NCBI GenBank assembly: GCA_045593785.1 | Contig: JAZNXH010000165.1 | Location: 1 to 24,318, forward strand | From: SZUA-448 sp045593785 | GTDB taxonomy: Bacteria > Bacillota > Clostridia > Lachnospirales > Lachnospiraceae | DNA length: 24,318 nt | Direction: 5' to 3' | In this document: piece after piece, positions 15,054 through 23,498 of the stretch | Layout: each line of letters starts with the position of its first letter | Numbering within the stretch: position 1 is the first letter of the stretch | Notes under the pieces: generated by a model | Database searches by the model: none | Told to the model about the DNA's origin: nothing | Seen by the model: only the letters and a program-made list of their open reading frames with translations | Position numbers and translations under genes: made by a program

Positions 15054-17206
15054 AAGTAGGTATCCTTACCTTCCATCACGCGCACAACAGCGGTGCCATG
15101 CTTCAGGTTCTGGCACTCCAAACATATTTGCAAAATACCGGACACGAAGTCTCTGTCATTCACTATCGTGTCTCACGCGTTGACCGCAGCTATGCTGCTT
15201 CACCCACAACGCGCAAAGAAAAATTCGAAGAATTCATGCGTAAACACCTTCGTCTGAGTCCTCTCTATCGTTCTCTTGCAGAGTTACAAAAAGCAGAACA
15301 TCCATATGATGCCATCATAGCCGGAAGTGACCAAATCTGGAACGAAACAATTCTTGGCGGTCTCAACTCTGCCTATTTTTGCAATTTCGGCAAACCGGAG
15401 CAACGACGTATCATCTACGGTGCAAGTCTCGGTTCCGACACTTTAAGTCAAAGCAGTCGTTTTTTGATGCGGCGTTTTCTCCAATACCCGGATTTTATCT
15501 CGGTGCGGGAAGCGTCTATGTTGCCGTTACTCCGCCCATTAACGGAAAAACCGCTTTCTCTGGTATTGGACCCCACACTTTTGCTGACACCGGATTTTTA
15601 TCTGACACTCACAAAATCATCTGATATTCCTTCATCCCCCTATATCTATCTGCATTATGTGCATCACAACGGCGAAAATCCAAACCTTGATCAGGCTGCG
15701 GCTGCACTTTCTGCCGCTTGCGGTCTGCCTGTATTAAAAAACCGGGCAGGACAACGCTTCCCACAAGAATTACCGGATTGCAGCAATGACGGTCCTTCTG
15801 AATTTCTCGGACGGATCCGCCATGCACGTTATGTCGTGTCGGATTCCTTCCATGCCAACGTTTTTTCTATTCTTTTTACTAAGCATTTTCTTACTGTATT
15901 GCCACTGAAACGTCCGGAGCGTCTGGTCTCACTCCTTGATTCCCTGCAGTTATCGTCGCACTGCTACCACGAGGGCACGAACATACAGGAATTTCTGGCG
16001 CTTCCTGATTACCGTACTTCTTTATATACGCAACTTGATACCTTGCGACAAAGCTCCATAGAATTTCTTCATCACGCACTGTACTCAGAGCGTTCTGCAG
16101 CTCCGATCTCTTATTTCACCACCGGGAATCCATTTCTCTGCTACGGATGTGCTGCCTGCCATGCGTTACACCCGGAACAAATAAGCACAATGACAGAAGA
16201 CAAAGAGGGCTTTCGGTATCCCAAGGTGACCGCACACACGCACGAAGAAACACTATGTATTTATCAGACCCACGGAGCCGAACCGGCAACCAATCCTTCC
16301 TTGCTGCTTTTAAAGCCGCGAGCTACCTTCTACCTCGGACACCATACCTCTTTATATGAGCAAATGATATCTTATGAAGGCGGACTTCTTCCTGCATTTT
16401 TCCGACAAGTGCTCGCTCAGGACGGTGCTGTCATCGGGCGTAGCTTCGATGTTTCTTGCGGCAAAGAACACTATGAGATTGCGCATTCGGAAGAATCTTG
16501 TCTTCCGTTTCTTGCTGTCCGTCCGCAAGAAGCACCTGCCGAAGAACTCTTACAACTGGTACGTTCTTATGCCTCTTCCGGTCCGCTCCTGATTCTTGCT
16601 ACCCCCTGTCACCTGGCCGCTGTAAGAAGCATCCTTACAGATAAAAACAATCCGGCTATTCTGTTGGAGCAATACTGTAGCGGTGTTTTTTCTTCCATCC
16701 CGCTTCATGCACAACTTCAACGCCTATATGAACTGAGCGGACAGACCATCATGAATTATAATCTGGCATCCAAACATTTTACTCCCTCCGGTCTGCGCGT
16801 GGAGTATACAAAAAAAGACGGAAGTCTGTTCACCGAATATCGGTCACATTCCCGTCTATTAAAAGCTTATTATGCACACACGCTACAACGTCCCTCCTGT
16901 TATGCGTGTACTTTCCGTGCCAATTTCCCATGTATCGGCGACCTTGCCATAGCCGCGGTCAGTCCCAAAACAGATGGTATATTTTCTAAAGATATAAAAA
17001 TTGTCAGCTGTCTTTTTACATTAACCGAAAAAGGCGAGGCTTTGCTTGAAGCATGCAAATCAGAATTTCATCTGCATCCGCTTTCTGCCGATGAGTCAGA
17101 ACAGATTTTTCCGGCCTCCACTTACATGCAATTCCCACTTACAACTGAGCGTCCGGCAAATTACATTTCCCCTTCAAAAGTAGTCACTGCAGGTCCGGTC
17201 ATATAA
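15050..17206 (+). CDS. polysaccharide pyruvyl transferase + FrhB-like fusion
   Basis: The 718-residue protein joins two domains. Residues 1-340 are a polysaccharide pyruvyl transferase (CsaB/WcaK-like): HHAHNSGAMLQVLALQ (9-24), IIAGSDQIWN (89-98), YGASLGSD (123-130), FISVREASM (149-157), LVLDPTLLL (171-179) and VVSDSFHANVFSILF (262-276). Residues 350-670 resemble the coenzyme F420 hydrogenase beta-subunit (FrhB) family: CYGCAACHALHP (364-375), EGGLLPAFFRQVL (443-455), ILATPCHLAAV (515-525) and PSCYACTFR (615-623). The ferredoxin part is degenerate: the fourth ligand of cluster 1 is His 374 and only Cys 403 remains of cluster 2. The frame is open from 15005, but the ATG at 15050, overlapping the previous stop and preceded by AAAGGA, is the family start. 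The last codons overlap dapF in antisense. Related fusions occur in glycan clusters; the FrhB role there is unknown. Confidence 0.8.
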   Translation: MKVGILTFHHAHNSGAMLQVLALQTYLQNTGHEVSVIHYRVSRVDRSYAASPTTRKEKFEEFMRKHLRLSPLYRSLAELQKAEHPYDAIIAGSDQIWNETILGGLNSAYFCNFGKPEQRRIIYGASLGSDTLSQSSRFLMRRFLQYPDFISVREASMLPLLRPLTEKPLSLVLDPTLLLTPDFYLTLTKSSDIPSSPYIYLHYVHHNGENPNLDQAAAALSAACGLPVLKNRAGQRFPQELPDCSNDGPSEFLGRIRHARYVVSDSFHANVFSILFTKHFLTVLPLKRPERLVSLLDSLQLSSHCYHEGTNIQEFLALPDYRTSLYTQLDTLRQSSIEFLHHALYSERSAAPISYFTTGNPFLCYGCAACHALHPEQISTMTEDKEGFRYPKVTAHTHEETLCIYQTHGAEPATNPSLLLLKPRATFYLGHHTSLYEQMISYEGGLLPAFFRQVLAQDGAVIGRSFDVSCGKEHYEIAHSEESCLPFLAVRPQEAPAEELLQLVRSYASSGPLLILATPCHLAAVRSILTDKNNPAILLEQYCSGVFSSIPLHAQLQRLYELSGQTIMNYNLASKHFTPSGLRVEYTKKDGSLFTEYRSHSRLLKAYYAHTLQRPSCYACTFRANFPCIGDLAIAAVSPKTDGIFSKDIKIVSCLFTLTEKGEALLEACKSEFHLHPLSADESEQIFPASTYMQFPLTTERPANYISPSKVVTAGPVI

Positions 17207-17988
17207 ATATGTCCATCCGTTTCATCATAACGAATGACTACAGAACCACCTCGCATCTCAACTTCTACTTCATTCTCTACGTATCCGTTCAACATACTGA
17301 CGTACGCGCAAGCACAAGCACCGGTTCCGCATGCCCAGGTTTCTCCGGAGCCACGCTCCCAGACACGCATGCGGATATGTTTCCGGTCAATCAGCTGTAC
17401 AAATTCCGTATTCACACGTCTCGGAAACATATCGTGATTCTCAAAACACGGACCAATTGCTTCCAGATTCAGCTTCGTTGTGTCGTCAACATATACGGTT
17501 GCATGCGGATTGCCCATAGATGCACAGGAAATATGATATTCTACCCCCTGTACGATAATCGGATAGTGCAGTACCGGATCTCCTTCTGCCTTCACCGGAA
17601 TTTCTTCTGCTTTTGTAACCGGCATCCCCATGTCTACGGTCACGCCCGTAATCCTGCCATCTTCTTCTATCAAGGTCAAATACTTGATCCCGGCAAGTGT
17701 CTCTACTGCCAGTTCCTTCTTCTTCGTCAATCCATGATCGTACACGAATTTACCAAAACAGCGGATACCGTTACCGCACATCTCGGACTCTGACCCGTCT
17801 GCATTGAACATCACCATACGAAAATCTGCAATCTCAGAACTGCAGATCATAATCAAGCCATCCGAACCGACACCATAATGCCGGTCACTGACACGAATTG
17901 CCAGACTTTTCGCATCTTCCGGTACATCAACTGTCGCGTCTATATATACGTAATCATTTCCACAACCTTGCATCTTGGTAAACTTCAT
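17161..17988 (-). CDS. dapF: diaminopimelate epimerase
   Basis: DapF converts LL- to meso-diaminopimelate for lysine and peptidoglycan synthesis. The 275-residue protein has the paired halves of the family with both catalytic cysteines: SEMCGNGIRCFG in the first half and TWACGTGACACA in the second. The N-terminus FTKMQGCGNDYVYID is typical. The frame is open to an ATG at 18012, but the ATG at 17988 has GAGGA 7 bases upstream and gives the normal family start. A promoter lies about 40 bases upstream. The last 46 bases overlap the convergent pyruvyl transferase fusion, and no terminator is visible for either gene. Confidence 0.95.
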   Translation of the reverse strand: MKFTKMQGCGNDYVYIDATVDVPEDAKSLAIRVSDRHYGVGSDGLIMICSSEIADFRMVMFNADGSESEMCGNGIRCFGKFVYDHGLTKKKELAVETLAGIKYLTLIEEDGRITGVTVDMGMPVTKAEEIPVKAEGDPVLHYPIIVQGVEYHISCASMGNPHATVYVDDTTKLNLEAIGPCFENHDMFPRRVNTEFVQLIDRKHIRMRVWERGSGETWACGTGACACAYVSMLNGYVENEVEVEMRGGSVVIRYDETDGHIYMTGPAVTTFEGEM

Positions 17989-18026
17989 ACAATCATCCTC
18001 ATCTCTTTCCATTCTTTGCAGACACT

Positions 18027-18055
18027 AATATACCAAACAATCTCTCGGTTTGCAA
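18027..18055 (-). promoter_or_regulatory. promoter of dapF
   Basis: On the minus strand TTGCAA (18055-18050), a 17-base spacer and TATATT (18032-18027) give a good sigma-A promoter. It lies just beyond the terminator of the upstream PilZ gene, so dapF is probably transcribed alone. Confidence 0.75.
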
Positions 18056-18071
18056 ATAAGTTTTACAAAAG

Positions 18072-18094
18072 AAAAACCGCACTATACGGTGCGG
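18072..18094 (-). terminator. terminator overlapping the end of the PilZ gene
   Basis: On the minus strand CCGCAC, a 6-base loop and GTGCGG are followed by TTTTTCTTTT. The left arm codes for the last Arg and Thr of the PilZ protein and the stop codon TAG lies at the loop/right-arm junction, so the terminator is built into the coding end. Confidence 0.82.
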
Positions 18095-18726
18095 CTTGCC
18101 TTTAACTTATCTCTTTGAATCTGCATAATGTACTGCGATAACTTGGGCACTTTCTCTGTAAACTGGCAACCGTAAATCCGGTCACGTTTGTCTTTCTCCT
18201 CTTGAATTCTTACGATTACAGCGTTAATGCTCATCAGATATCCGGCATCGCTGATACGAAGACGGATGCTGTCTTCTACGTCCATCAGTACATCAGATAC
18301 AATCCCGACTCCGGTCTCACTCAGGTCCTTTACCAGAACCGTCAACACATCACGTTCGCCACCATGACGGGTCACCGTAATCGGCATCTCCTCGCCGACA
18401 TACTGACGGAATGCCTGTCTACGGTTCACATAATTGCCTTCACCCGGTATCGATACCATGTGATACATCTTTCCTGCATATTTTACAAGACGAATCTTAG
18501 GATCGTTCCATACAAACGGAGTTCCTTTGATTACAACAGAAAGACGCATCTTTAGCTCATCCGGAAATCCGACTGCTTTGCCACCCATCATAATCGGATC
18601 CACTAAAACAGCATCATCCACAAACTCCCTGACTATGGATGGAAAGGATTTTCGTTTTCCCTTATACAAAATTTCAATTTCGACCGCATCATTGGTCTGA
18701 ATGTCATCAATCGTTACTGTCTTCAT
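18082..18726 (-). CDS. PilZ-domain c-di-GMP receptor, YcgR-like (copy 1)
   Basis: The 214-residue protein has an N-terminal YcgR-like domain (about 1-95) and a C-terminal PilZ domain. The c-di-GMP-binding motifs are intact: RQAFR (RxxxR) within NRRQAFRQYVG and DLSETG (D/NxSxxG), followed by the usual IYGCQF. YcgR-type proteins slow or stop flagellar rotation when c-di-GMP is high; that role is likely but not shown here. AAGG lies 8 bases before the ATG. The gene is divergent from moxR with a back-to-back promoter and is paralogous to the PilZ gene at the far end of the moxR operon. It ends in its own terminator. Confidence 0.85.
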   Translation of the reverse strand: MKTVTIDDIQTNDAVEIEILYKGKRKSFPSIVREFVDDAVLVDPIMMGGKAVGFPDELKMRLSVVIKGTPFVWNDPKIRLVKYAGKMYHMVSIPGEGNYVNRRQAFRQYVGEEMPITVTRHGGERDVLTVLVKDLSETGVGIVSDVLMDVEDSIRLRISDAGYLMSINAVIVRIQEEKDKRDRIYGCQFTEKVPKLSQYIMQIQRDKLKASRTV

Positions 18727-18812
18727 GTCAATACCTTCTCAAAAAAGCAGAAATACAAGCTCCAACTTCACATTTTAGAAGAATTTTCATAATTTTCCGT
18801 AAATATAGGACT

Positions 18813-18841
18813 ATAGTACCATGTTTTTAATCGTTCTGCAA
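18813..18841 (-). promoter_or_regulatory. promoter of PilZ copy 1
   Basis: On the minus strand TTGCAG (18841-18836), a 17-base spacer and TACTAT (18818-18813) form a sigma-A-type promoter. The leader of about 80 bases is AT-rich without an obvious structure. Confidence 0.7.
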
Positions 18842-18861
18842 GTATAATTTGTATATTTTTC

Positions 18862-18890
18862 TTGTTCATATTAAAAAACTATACTATACT
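18862..18890 (+). promoter_or_regulatory. promoter of the moxR operon
   Basis: TTGTTC (18862-18867), a 17-base spacer and TATACT (18885-18890) form a good sigma-A promoter. The -10 lies in a run of three ACTAT repeats, which offers alternative -10 registers. The -35 box is 20 bases from the -35 box of the divergent PilZ gene. Confidence 0.72.
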
Positions 18891-18923
18891 ATATTTACCC
18901 AAAATGAAACGGAGAGTTTTTCT

Positions 18924-19856
18924 ATGCATTCAGAATTAACTGCCTTAAAAGAACAATTAAACCGTATCCTGATTGGAAAAGAAGATAAAATCACCTTAGT
19001 ACTTGCTGCCCTGCTGGCGCGTGGACATGTTTTATTGGAGGATGTTCCCGGTGTCGGTAAAACCACACTGGCAAATGGTCTCGCGCGTTCCATCGACGCG
19101 TCCTACGGCCGGATTCAGTTTACACCGGACACACTTCCTTCCGATGTAAGCGGAATCAGCATCTACCGTAGCCATACCGGCACATTTGAATATGTTCCGG
19201 GAGCAATCATGCATAACATCCTGCTTGCCGATGAGATTAACCGAACCTCAGCCAAGACACAGGCGGCTCTTTTGGAGGCCATGGAGGAACGCAGTGTAAC
19301 CGTTGACGGTACGACACATCCGCTTCCTGTTCCATTTATGGTAATCGCTACAGAAAATCCAATTGATTACATTGGTACCTACAATCTTCCGGAAGCACAG
19401 CTCGATCGTTTTCTGATGCGTATTTCTCTTGGTTATCCGCAAGCAGAAGATGAAATTCGTTTGGCGCAGGAATTCCTCTCCGGAAACAAGTTCACCGATA
19501 TCCGACCGGTAATTGACTGTGAAACTCTGATCCGTCTACAGCAGGAAACAGACCGGATTCATATCCACGATGACCTGGTACGCTATGTCGTTGACCTGAT
19601 TCAGAGTACCCGCGACTGTGACCTGCTCTCTCTTGGTGCCGGTCCGCGTGCAACATTAGCCGTATTGTCAACTGCCCGTGCATATGCATATTTACAGGAG
19701 CGTGACTATGTAACACCGGATGATATCCGGAAACTTCTCATCCCTGTTCTCTGTCACCGTTTTGTACTCTCAACGGATGCCCGCATGAAAAAGTTGACTT
19801 CGGAACAGATTTTGAAGGAACTGATCCTTAAGATACCGGTTCCGATACTGCGATAA
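18924..19856 (+). CDS. MoxR-family AAA+ ATPase
   Basis: This 310-residue ATPase belongs to the MoxR group, chaperone-like machines usually encoded beside DUF58 and transglutaminase genes. The P-loop GVGKTT is at 43-48, Walker B ILLADEIN at 99-106 with the MoxR continuation RTSAKTQAALLEAMEE, and the sensor region VIATENP follows. The frame is open from 18849, but the upstream codons are AT-rich promoter sequence; GGAGAG before the ATG at 18924 marks the start, and the protein then begins like other MoxR members. It is the first gene of a three-gene operon with 26 and 11 bases between genes. Substrate unknown; probably it acts on the DUF58/transglutaminase partners. Confidence 0.92.
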   Translation: MHSELTALKEQLNRILIGKEDKITLVLAALLARGHVLLEDVPGVGKTTLANGLARSIDASYGRIQFTPDTLPSDVSGISIYRSHTGTFEYVPGAIMHNILLADEINRTSAKTQAALLEAMEERSVTVDGTTHPLPVPFMVIATENPIDYIGTYNLPEAQLDRFLMRISLGYPQAEDEIRLAQEFLSGNKFTDIRPVIDCETLIRLQQETDRIHIHDDLVRYVVDLIQSTRDCDLLSLGAGPRATLAVLSTARAYAYLQERDYVTPDDIRKLLIPVLCHRFVLSTDARMKKLTSEQILKELILKIPVPILR

Positions 19857-19882
19857 ATTCTGTCAACAGTACGGAGGTTTCC

Positions 19883-21052
19883 ATGCGGCTTCGGCGAATG
19901 TTTCTATTTCTGCTTATTATTTTGACTGCTGTCTTTGCCAGCTTTTACGGCGGGCCTCTTCCGTATGCACTTTTTTTTCTCTCCCTGCTGGTTCCGTTGC
20001 TGTCCTATCTCTATCTGTACTACATATATCATCGGTTCCGCGTCTACCAATTGATTGATAAAAAGACACTTGTCAAGTATGAGACTGTCCCGTTCAGTTT
20101 TGTACTTGCCAATGAAGATATCCTGACTTACACGCATATCCGTGTAACATTTTTGGACGATTATTCCAACCTGACACAGGTGGACACCTCCAACAGCTAT
20201 ACCTTGCTTCCCGGTGAGCGTGAAGAATACGCAACAACATTGATGTGCCGTTATTGCGGTACCTATCGCGTTGGTATCGACCATATTATCCTGGAGGATT
20301 TCTTTGGGCTTTTCCGCCTCTCCTATCGTTGTCCGTCACCGTTGGAGGTACATGTTCTCCCCAGAGTTCTGCTCCCGGAACGGCTTTCGTTTTTTATGGA
20401 TGCCACCGGCGGTATCCGTCTGACAAACAACCAGAATTCTTTTTTCCCTGATGCCGAGACCCGAAAATACCAGACCGGAGACTCTTTACGCGCCATACAT
20501 TGGAAAGCATTCGCACGTCAGGGAGAACTGTTAACACGAAAACAACTGCCGGAGCCAAGACCGGAACAGTACATCTTCCTTGACTTGGATCTTCCGGTAT
20601 CGGAAGATGCCGAATATTTCCCTCGGTGTGATATGTTAACCGAGACAGTGCTTGCTATCTCTAACTACTATCTGAACAATCACACCCCTTGCAATGTATA
20701 TCTGGATTCCAACGGTCTGCAGCAATTTGCAGTTCATGCTCAAAAAGATTTTGACCTGTTATACTCTTTCTTATGCAGAGACGAACGACTGTCCGGCAGT
20801 TCAGCGGTTGAACTCCTGCACAGCTTTCCTTGTAACCATATTACAAATACAAAATGCATTATCATTACTACACACCCGCAACCGGAACTGATTCAGACCT
20901 GTGAACCGCTCCTCGATTCCGGTAATTACGTTACCGTTCTCTGCCTGTGCAATGATGACATTGACGCTTTTCGTGCTTTTACCAACGAGCAGTTCAGCCT
21001 GCTGCAGATTTTACCGGAGAATGATTTACTCTCTTCCTTAGAACGATTTTAG
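19883..21052 (+). CDS. DUF58 membrane-anchored protein
   Basis: The 389-residue protein has two N-terminal membrane helices (about 4-22 and 27-48), a beta-rich region and the DUF58 core motif RKYQTGDSLRAIHWKAFAR (194-212). The C-terminal part fits the von Willebrand A-like fold of this family, with IFLDLD as the first strand. DUF58 proteins are partners of MoxR ATPases; the biochemical role is not known. GGAGG precedes the ATG by about 6 bases. It lies between moxR and the transglutaminase gene, so the three are probably one functional unit at the membrane. Confidence 0.9.
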   Translation: MRLRRMFLFLLIILTAVFASFYGGPLPYALFFLSLLVPLLSYLYLYYIYHRFRVYQLIDKKTLVKYETVPFSFVLANEDILTYTHIRVTFLDDYSNLTQVDTSNSYTLLPGEREEYATTLMCRYCGTYRVGIDHIILEDFFGLFRLSYRCPSPLEVHVLPRVLLPERLSFFMDATGGIRLTNNQNSFFPDAETRKYQTGDSLRAIHWKAFARQGELLTRKQLPEPRPEQYIFLDLDLPVSEDAEYFPRCDMLTETVLAISNYYLNNHTPCNVYLDSNGLQQFAVHAQKDFDLLYSFLCRDERLSGSSAVELLHSFPCNHITNTKCIIITTHPQPELIQTCEPLLDSGNYVTVLCLCNDDIDAFRAFTNEQFSLLQILPENDLLSSLERF

Positions 21053-21063
21053 GAGAATTATTC

Positions 21064-23466
21064 ATGGCACCCTTGTCAGAAGACGTATGTCAAAAACATC
21101 TGTATCCGCTGATATTAACACTGTTCACTTCCGTGTACAGCGTTGCTTTGCTGTGCGCATTTTTTGGTCTTACGCCTTCCCTACTCTGGTTTGCAATGCT
21201 GTTTCCGTTGCTCATGCTCCCGATACATTTTTTATCGGTAAACGGAAAACCATTCTTGTTTTTCCTTGTGTTTCTACCGCTCGCTGCACTTGTGGGCTAC
21301 CTGTTTATCCGTACAATCGGCAGTTTCCACAGCTTGATTCAAGCGTACTCCGAATGGTGGACTACCCAAAACGCAGACCTGCTCCCTCCCTATCTCCTGC
21401 TCCTGTTGCTTCCTGCGACTCTGGTCATCAGTCTGCTGTATCTGCTTCAGCGCAACTATATCAGTCGGTTCATTACCGTTGTTCTTGAGTTTGCTATTCT
21501 TCTGGCATTCACTTTTACCAAACAGGAAACAGGAAAAGCATCCGTTATTTTCTTCCTGGGATCCTTATTCTTCCTGGTCTTAGAAACCACCTTACGTTTC
21601 ACTTTACGGAAACAAACAGGTGCAGAAACCGCGACACCCTCCGAGACAATCTCCAGAGCGCCAGCCCATACTTTCCAGCTCTGGCCGGTAGTCCTGTTGA
21701 GCATGCTGTTACTAACCGTGATTCCGCATGCCGATTCTCCGATCCGTTGGAATTATGTAAAAACAATCTGGAACAGTGTTGCCACTGTTGCAAATGACGC
21801 CTTCCAGTTCATCCGCATCGAATTGTTCCATCTATCTTCTGATTTTTCACTAAAATTTACCGGATATAGCAACTCCGGAAAACTTGGCGGTGAACTTTTT
21901 CAGACCAATACGGATTCTCTTCACGTCGTCTCCACCAAACGCAAAGTGGATTCCGTATATCTGAGTGGCAACAGCAAGAACCTCTACACCGGTTCCTCTT
22001 GGGAAAACGAACTGCTCGTTCCGGATTCCCTGACCGGCTACAGTGACTCTTATCTTGATGCTGCAGAACTTGCCTATGCAGTCGTACGCTCAGGCAATTA
22101 TCAGGATCATGAGAATCTGTACTTGGACAACGAATATGCCATAAAGTTTCTCGATTACCGTAGTACTACACTTTTCACTGCAATGAAAACGAAGCAGATT
22201 CAACTTGTTCACCCGTTTGATACAGATTACCATACATTACCGGATTGTTTTCAATTTGAACGTAAGATGAAAAAAGATACCTTTTATCGGGTATCCTTTA
22301 ACCAACCAAACCTTGGCAGCAACGAATTCCTACATCTTGCTGCTTCTGCTGCTTATTCCTATGATAACAGTTTTGAAGGTAATCCCGAAGACATGAAACT
22401 CTTCCGCAGCGATTACAGCGAATTGCCGGAAGGTAATGCATTAGACACCCTTCTCTTATCACGTAAAAATATGATCTATGACAATTATCTGGCACTGCCG
22501 GACAGCGTCACGGATCGTGTCTATGCGCTTGCTGCTGCCCTGACAGAAGGTCAGACGAGTGATTACGAAAAAATGCGTGTTCTGGAGTCCTATCTCCAGA
22601 CCCTTACTTATACAACCTCTCCGGGCATTCCACCTGACGACCAGGATTTGACAGACTTCTTCCTGTTTGATTCTCCCAGAGGTTACTGTACCTACTTTGC
22701 AACTACACTTTCTGTCCTGGGGCGTTGTGTCGGTATTCCGACGCGCTATGTACAAGGATACTGTACCCGTGTCACCTCACACTATCAGTGGACCTTACGT
22801 TCCAAAGATGCACATGCTTGGACGGAAGCCTATATCGATGGGCTTGGCTGGATTCCCTTTGATGCAACACCGGGTTACTCCGCTTACCGCTATCAGCCGT
22901 GGTATTTTGATCGCAACGCTACTCCCACACCGGTACCCGACTCTTTGCCGGATTGGTGGAATGCCACTCAGAATCTCCCTATTAGTCCAACACCATCTGC
23001 GGACGAAACAGAAACCGGCTCTGATTGGCTCATTGCATTCCCCATCATCATCGGTTCCCTGCTCACCTTCCTTCTGATTCTGGCTGTCTACATCATATAC
23101 CGCAGTTTGAAGTTGAGACACTTTTTACGACACTCTGCCCAAGAAGATCTGTTCTATTATGATGCGACACAAATTTTTGTCCTGTACGGACTGCTTAGTG
23201 ATATCACAAAGGCTGAACAATTATTTTCTGATGCTACCTTATATGAATTTACTACGAACTTTGTCCAAGTTTACCCGGAAGTCTCCACATCGGCACTGCG
23301 CTTCTGCGATCATTACTCGGCAGTACGCTATGGTACCCATCCGATCACGCAGGAGTACTGTAATAACCTGATCACATACAAGTCACAGTTATTAACTCTG
23401 CTTGCAGAGAAAAAAGGGAAACACAAAGTACTCCAATATCGCATCACCCGATTATTACGCCAATAA
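21064..23466 (+). CDS. membrane transglutaminase-like protein (TgpA type)
   Basis: The 800-residue protein has about six to seven membrane helices in residues 14-220, a large extracytoplasmic part, a transglutaminase core and one C-terminal helix (about 655-679) followed by a cytoplasmic tail like DUF4129. The Cys-His-Asp triad is visible: RGYCTYFA (Cys 542), DAHAW (His 584) and PFDATPGY (Asp 600). A Pro/Thr/Ser-rich linker joins the core to the last helix. AGGAG precedes the ATG. The layout is that of TgpA and relatives, which may crosslink or cleave envelope proteins; the substrate is unknown. It is the last gene of the MoxR-DUF58 operon, before a bidirectional terminator. Confidence 0.9.
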   Translation: MAPLSEDVCQKHLYPLILTLFTSVYSVALLCAFFGLTPSLLWFAMLFPLLMLPIHFLSVNGKPFLFFLVFLPLAALVGYLFIRTIGSFHSLIQAYSEWWTTQNADLLPPYLLLLLLPATLVISLLYLLQRNYISRFITVVLEFAILLAFTFTKQETGKASVIFFLGSLFFLVLETTLRFTLRKQTGAETATPSETISRAPAHTFQLWPVVLLSMLLLTVIPHADSPIRWNYVKTIWNSVATVANDAFQFIRIELFHLSSDFSLKFTGYSNSGKLGGELFQTNTDSLHVVSTKRKVDSVYLSGNSKNLYTGSSWENELLVPDSLTGYSDSYLDAAELAYAVVRSGNYQDHENLYLDNEYAIKFLDYRSTTLFTAMKTKQIQLVHPFDTDYHTLPDCFQFERKMKKDTFYRVSFNQPNLGSNEFLHLAASAAYSYDNSFEGNPEDMKLFRSDYSELPEGNALDTLLLSRKNMIYDNYLALPDSVTDRVYALAAALTEGQTSDYEKMRVLESYLQTLTYTTSPGIPPDDQDLTDFFLFDSPRGYCTYFATTLSVLGRCVGIPTRYVQGYCTRVTSHYQWTLRSKDAHAWTEAYIDGLGWIPFDATPGYSAYRYQPWYFDRNATPTPVPDSLPDWWNATQNLPISPTPSADETETGSDWLIAFPIIIGSLLTFLLILAVYIIYRSLKLRHFLRHSAQEDLFYYDATQIFVLYGLLSDITKAEQLFSDATLYEFTTNFVQVYPEVSTSALRFCDHYSAVRYGTHPITQEYCNNLITYKSQLLTLLAEKKGKHKVLQYRITRLLRQ

Positions 23467-23498
23467 AAAACACTCCTTAGGGAGTGTTTTTATTTTTT
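23466..23498. terminator. bidirectional terminator between transglutaminase and PilZ copy 2
   Basis: A CACTCC/GGAGTG stem around TTAG, lengthened by an A/T run on each side, gives AAAACACTCC and GGAGTGTTTT arms. On plus it is followed by TATTTTTTC and on minus by TTTTTTATTG, so it can stop both convergent genes. The PilZ stop codon lies inside it. Confidence 0.87.

Noticed and set aside
14600..15100. Frameshift splitting a full GT4 domain off the GT2-TagF protein
   Set aside because: The next frame begins a clear pyruvyl transferase domain, not the missing donor half of a GT4, so this is a truncation rather than a simple frameshift.
17209..17793. 194-codon open frame antisense to dapF
   Set aside because: Shadow of dapF, whose catalytic motifs are all present on the other strand; no ribosome binding site or recognisable domain.
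18849..18923. Longer moxR start at 18849
   Set aside because: The extra codons overlap the promoter and encode an AT-driven peptide; GGAGAG before 18924 marks the real start.
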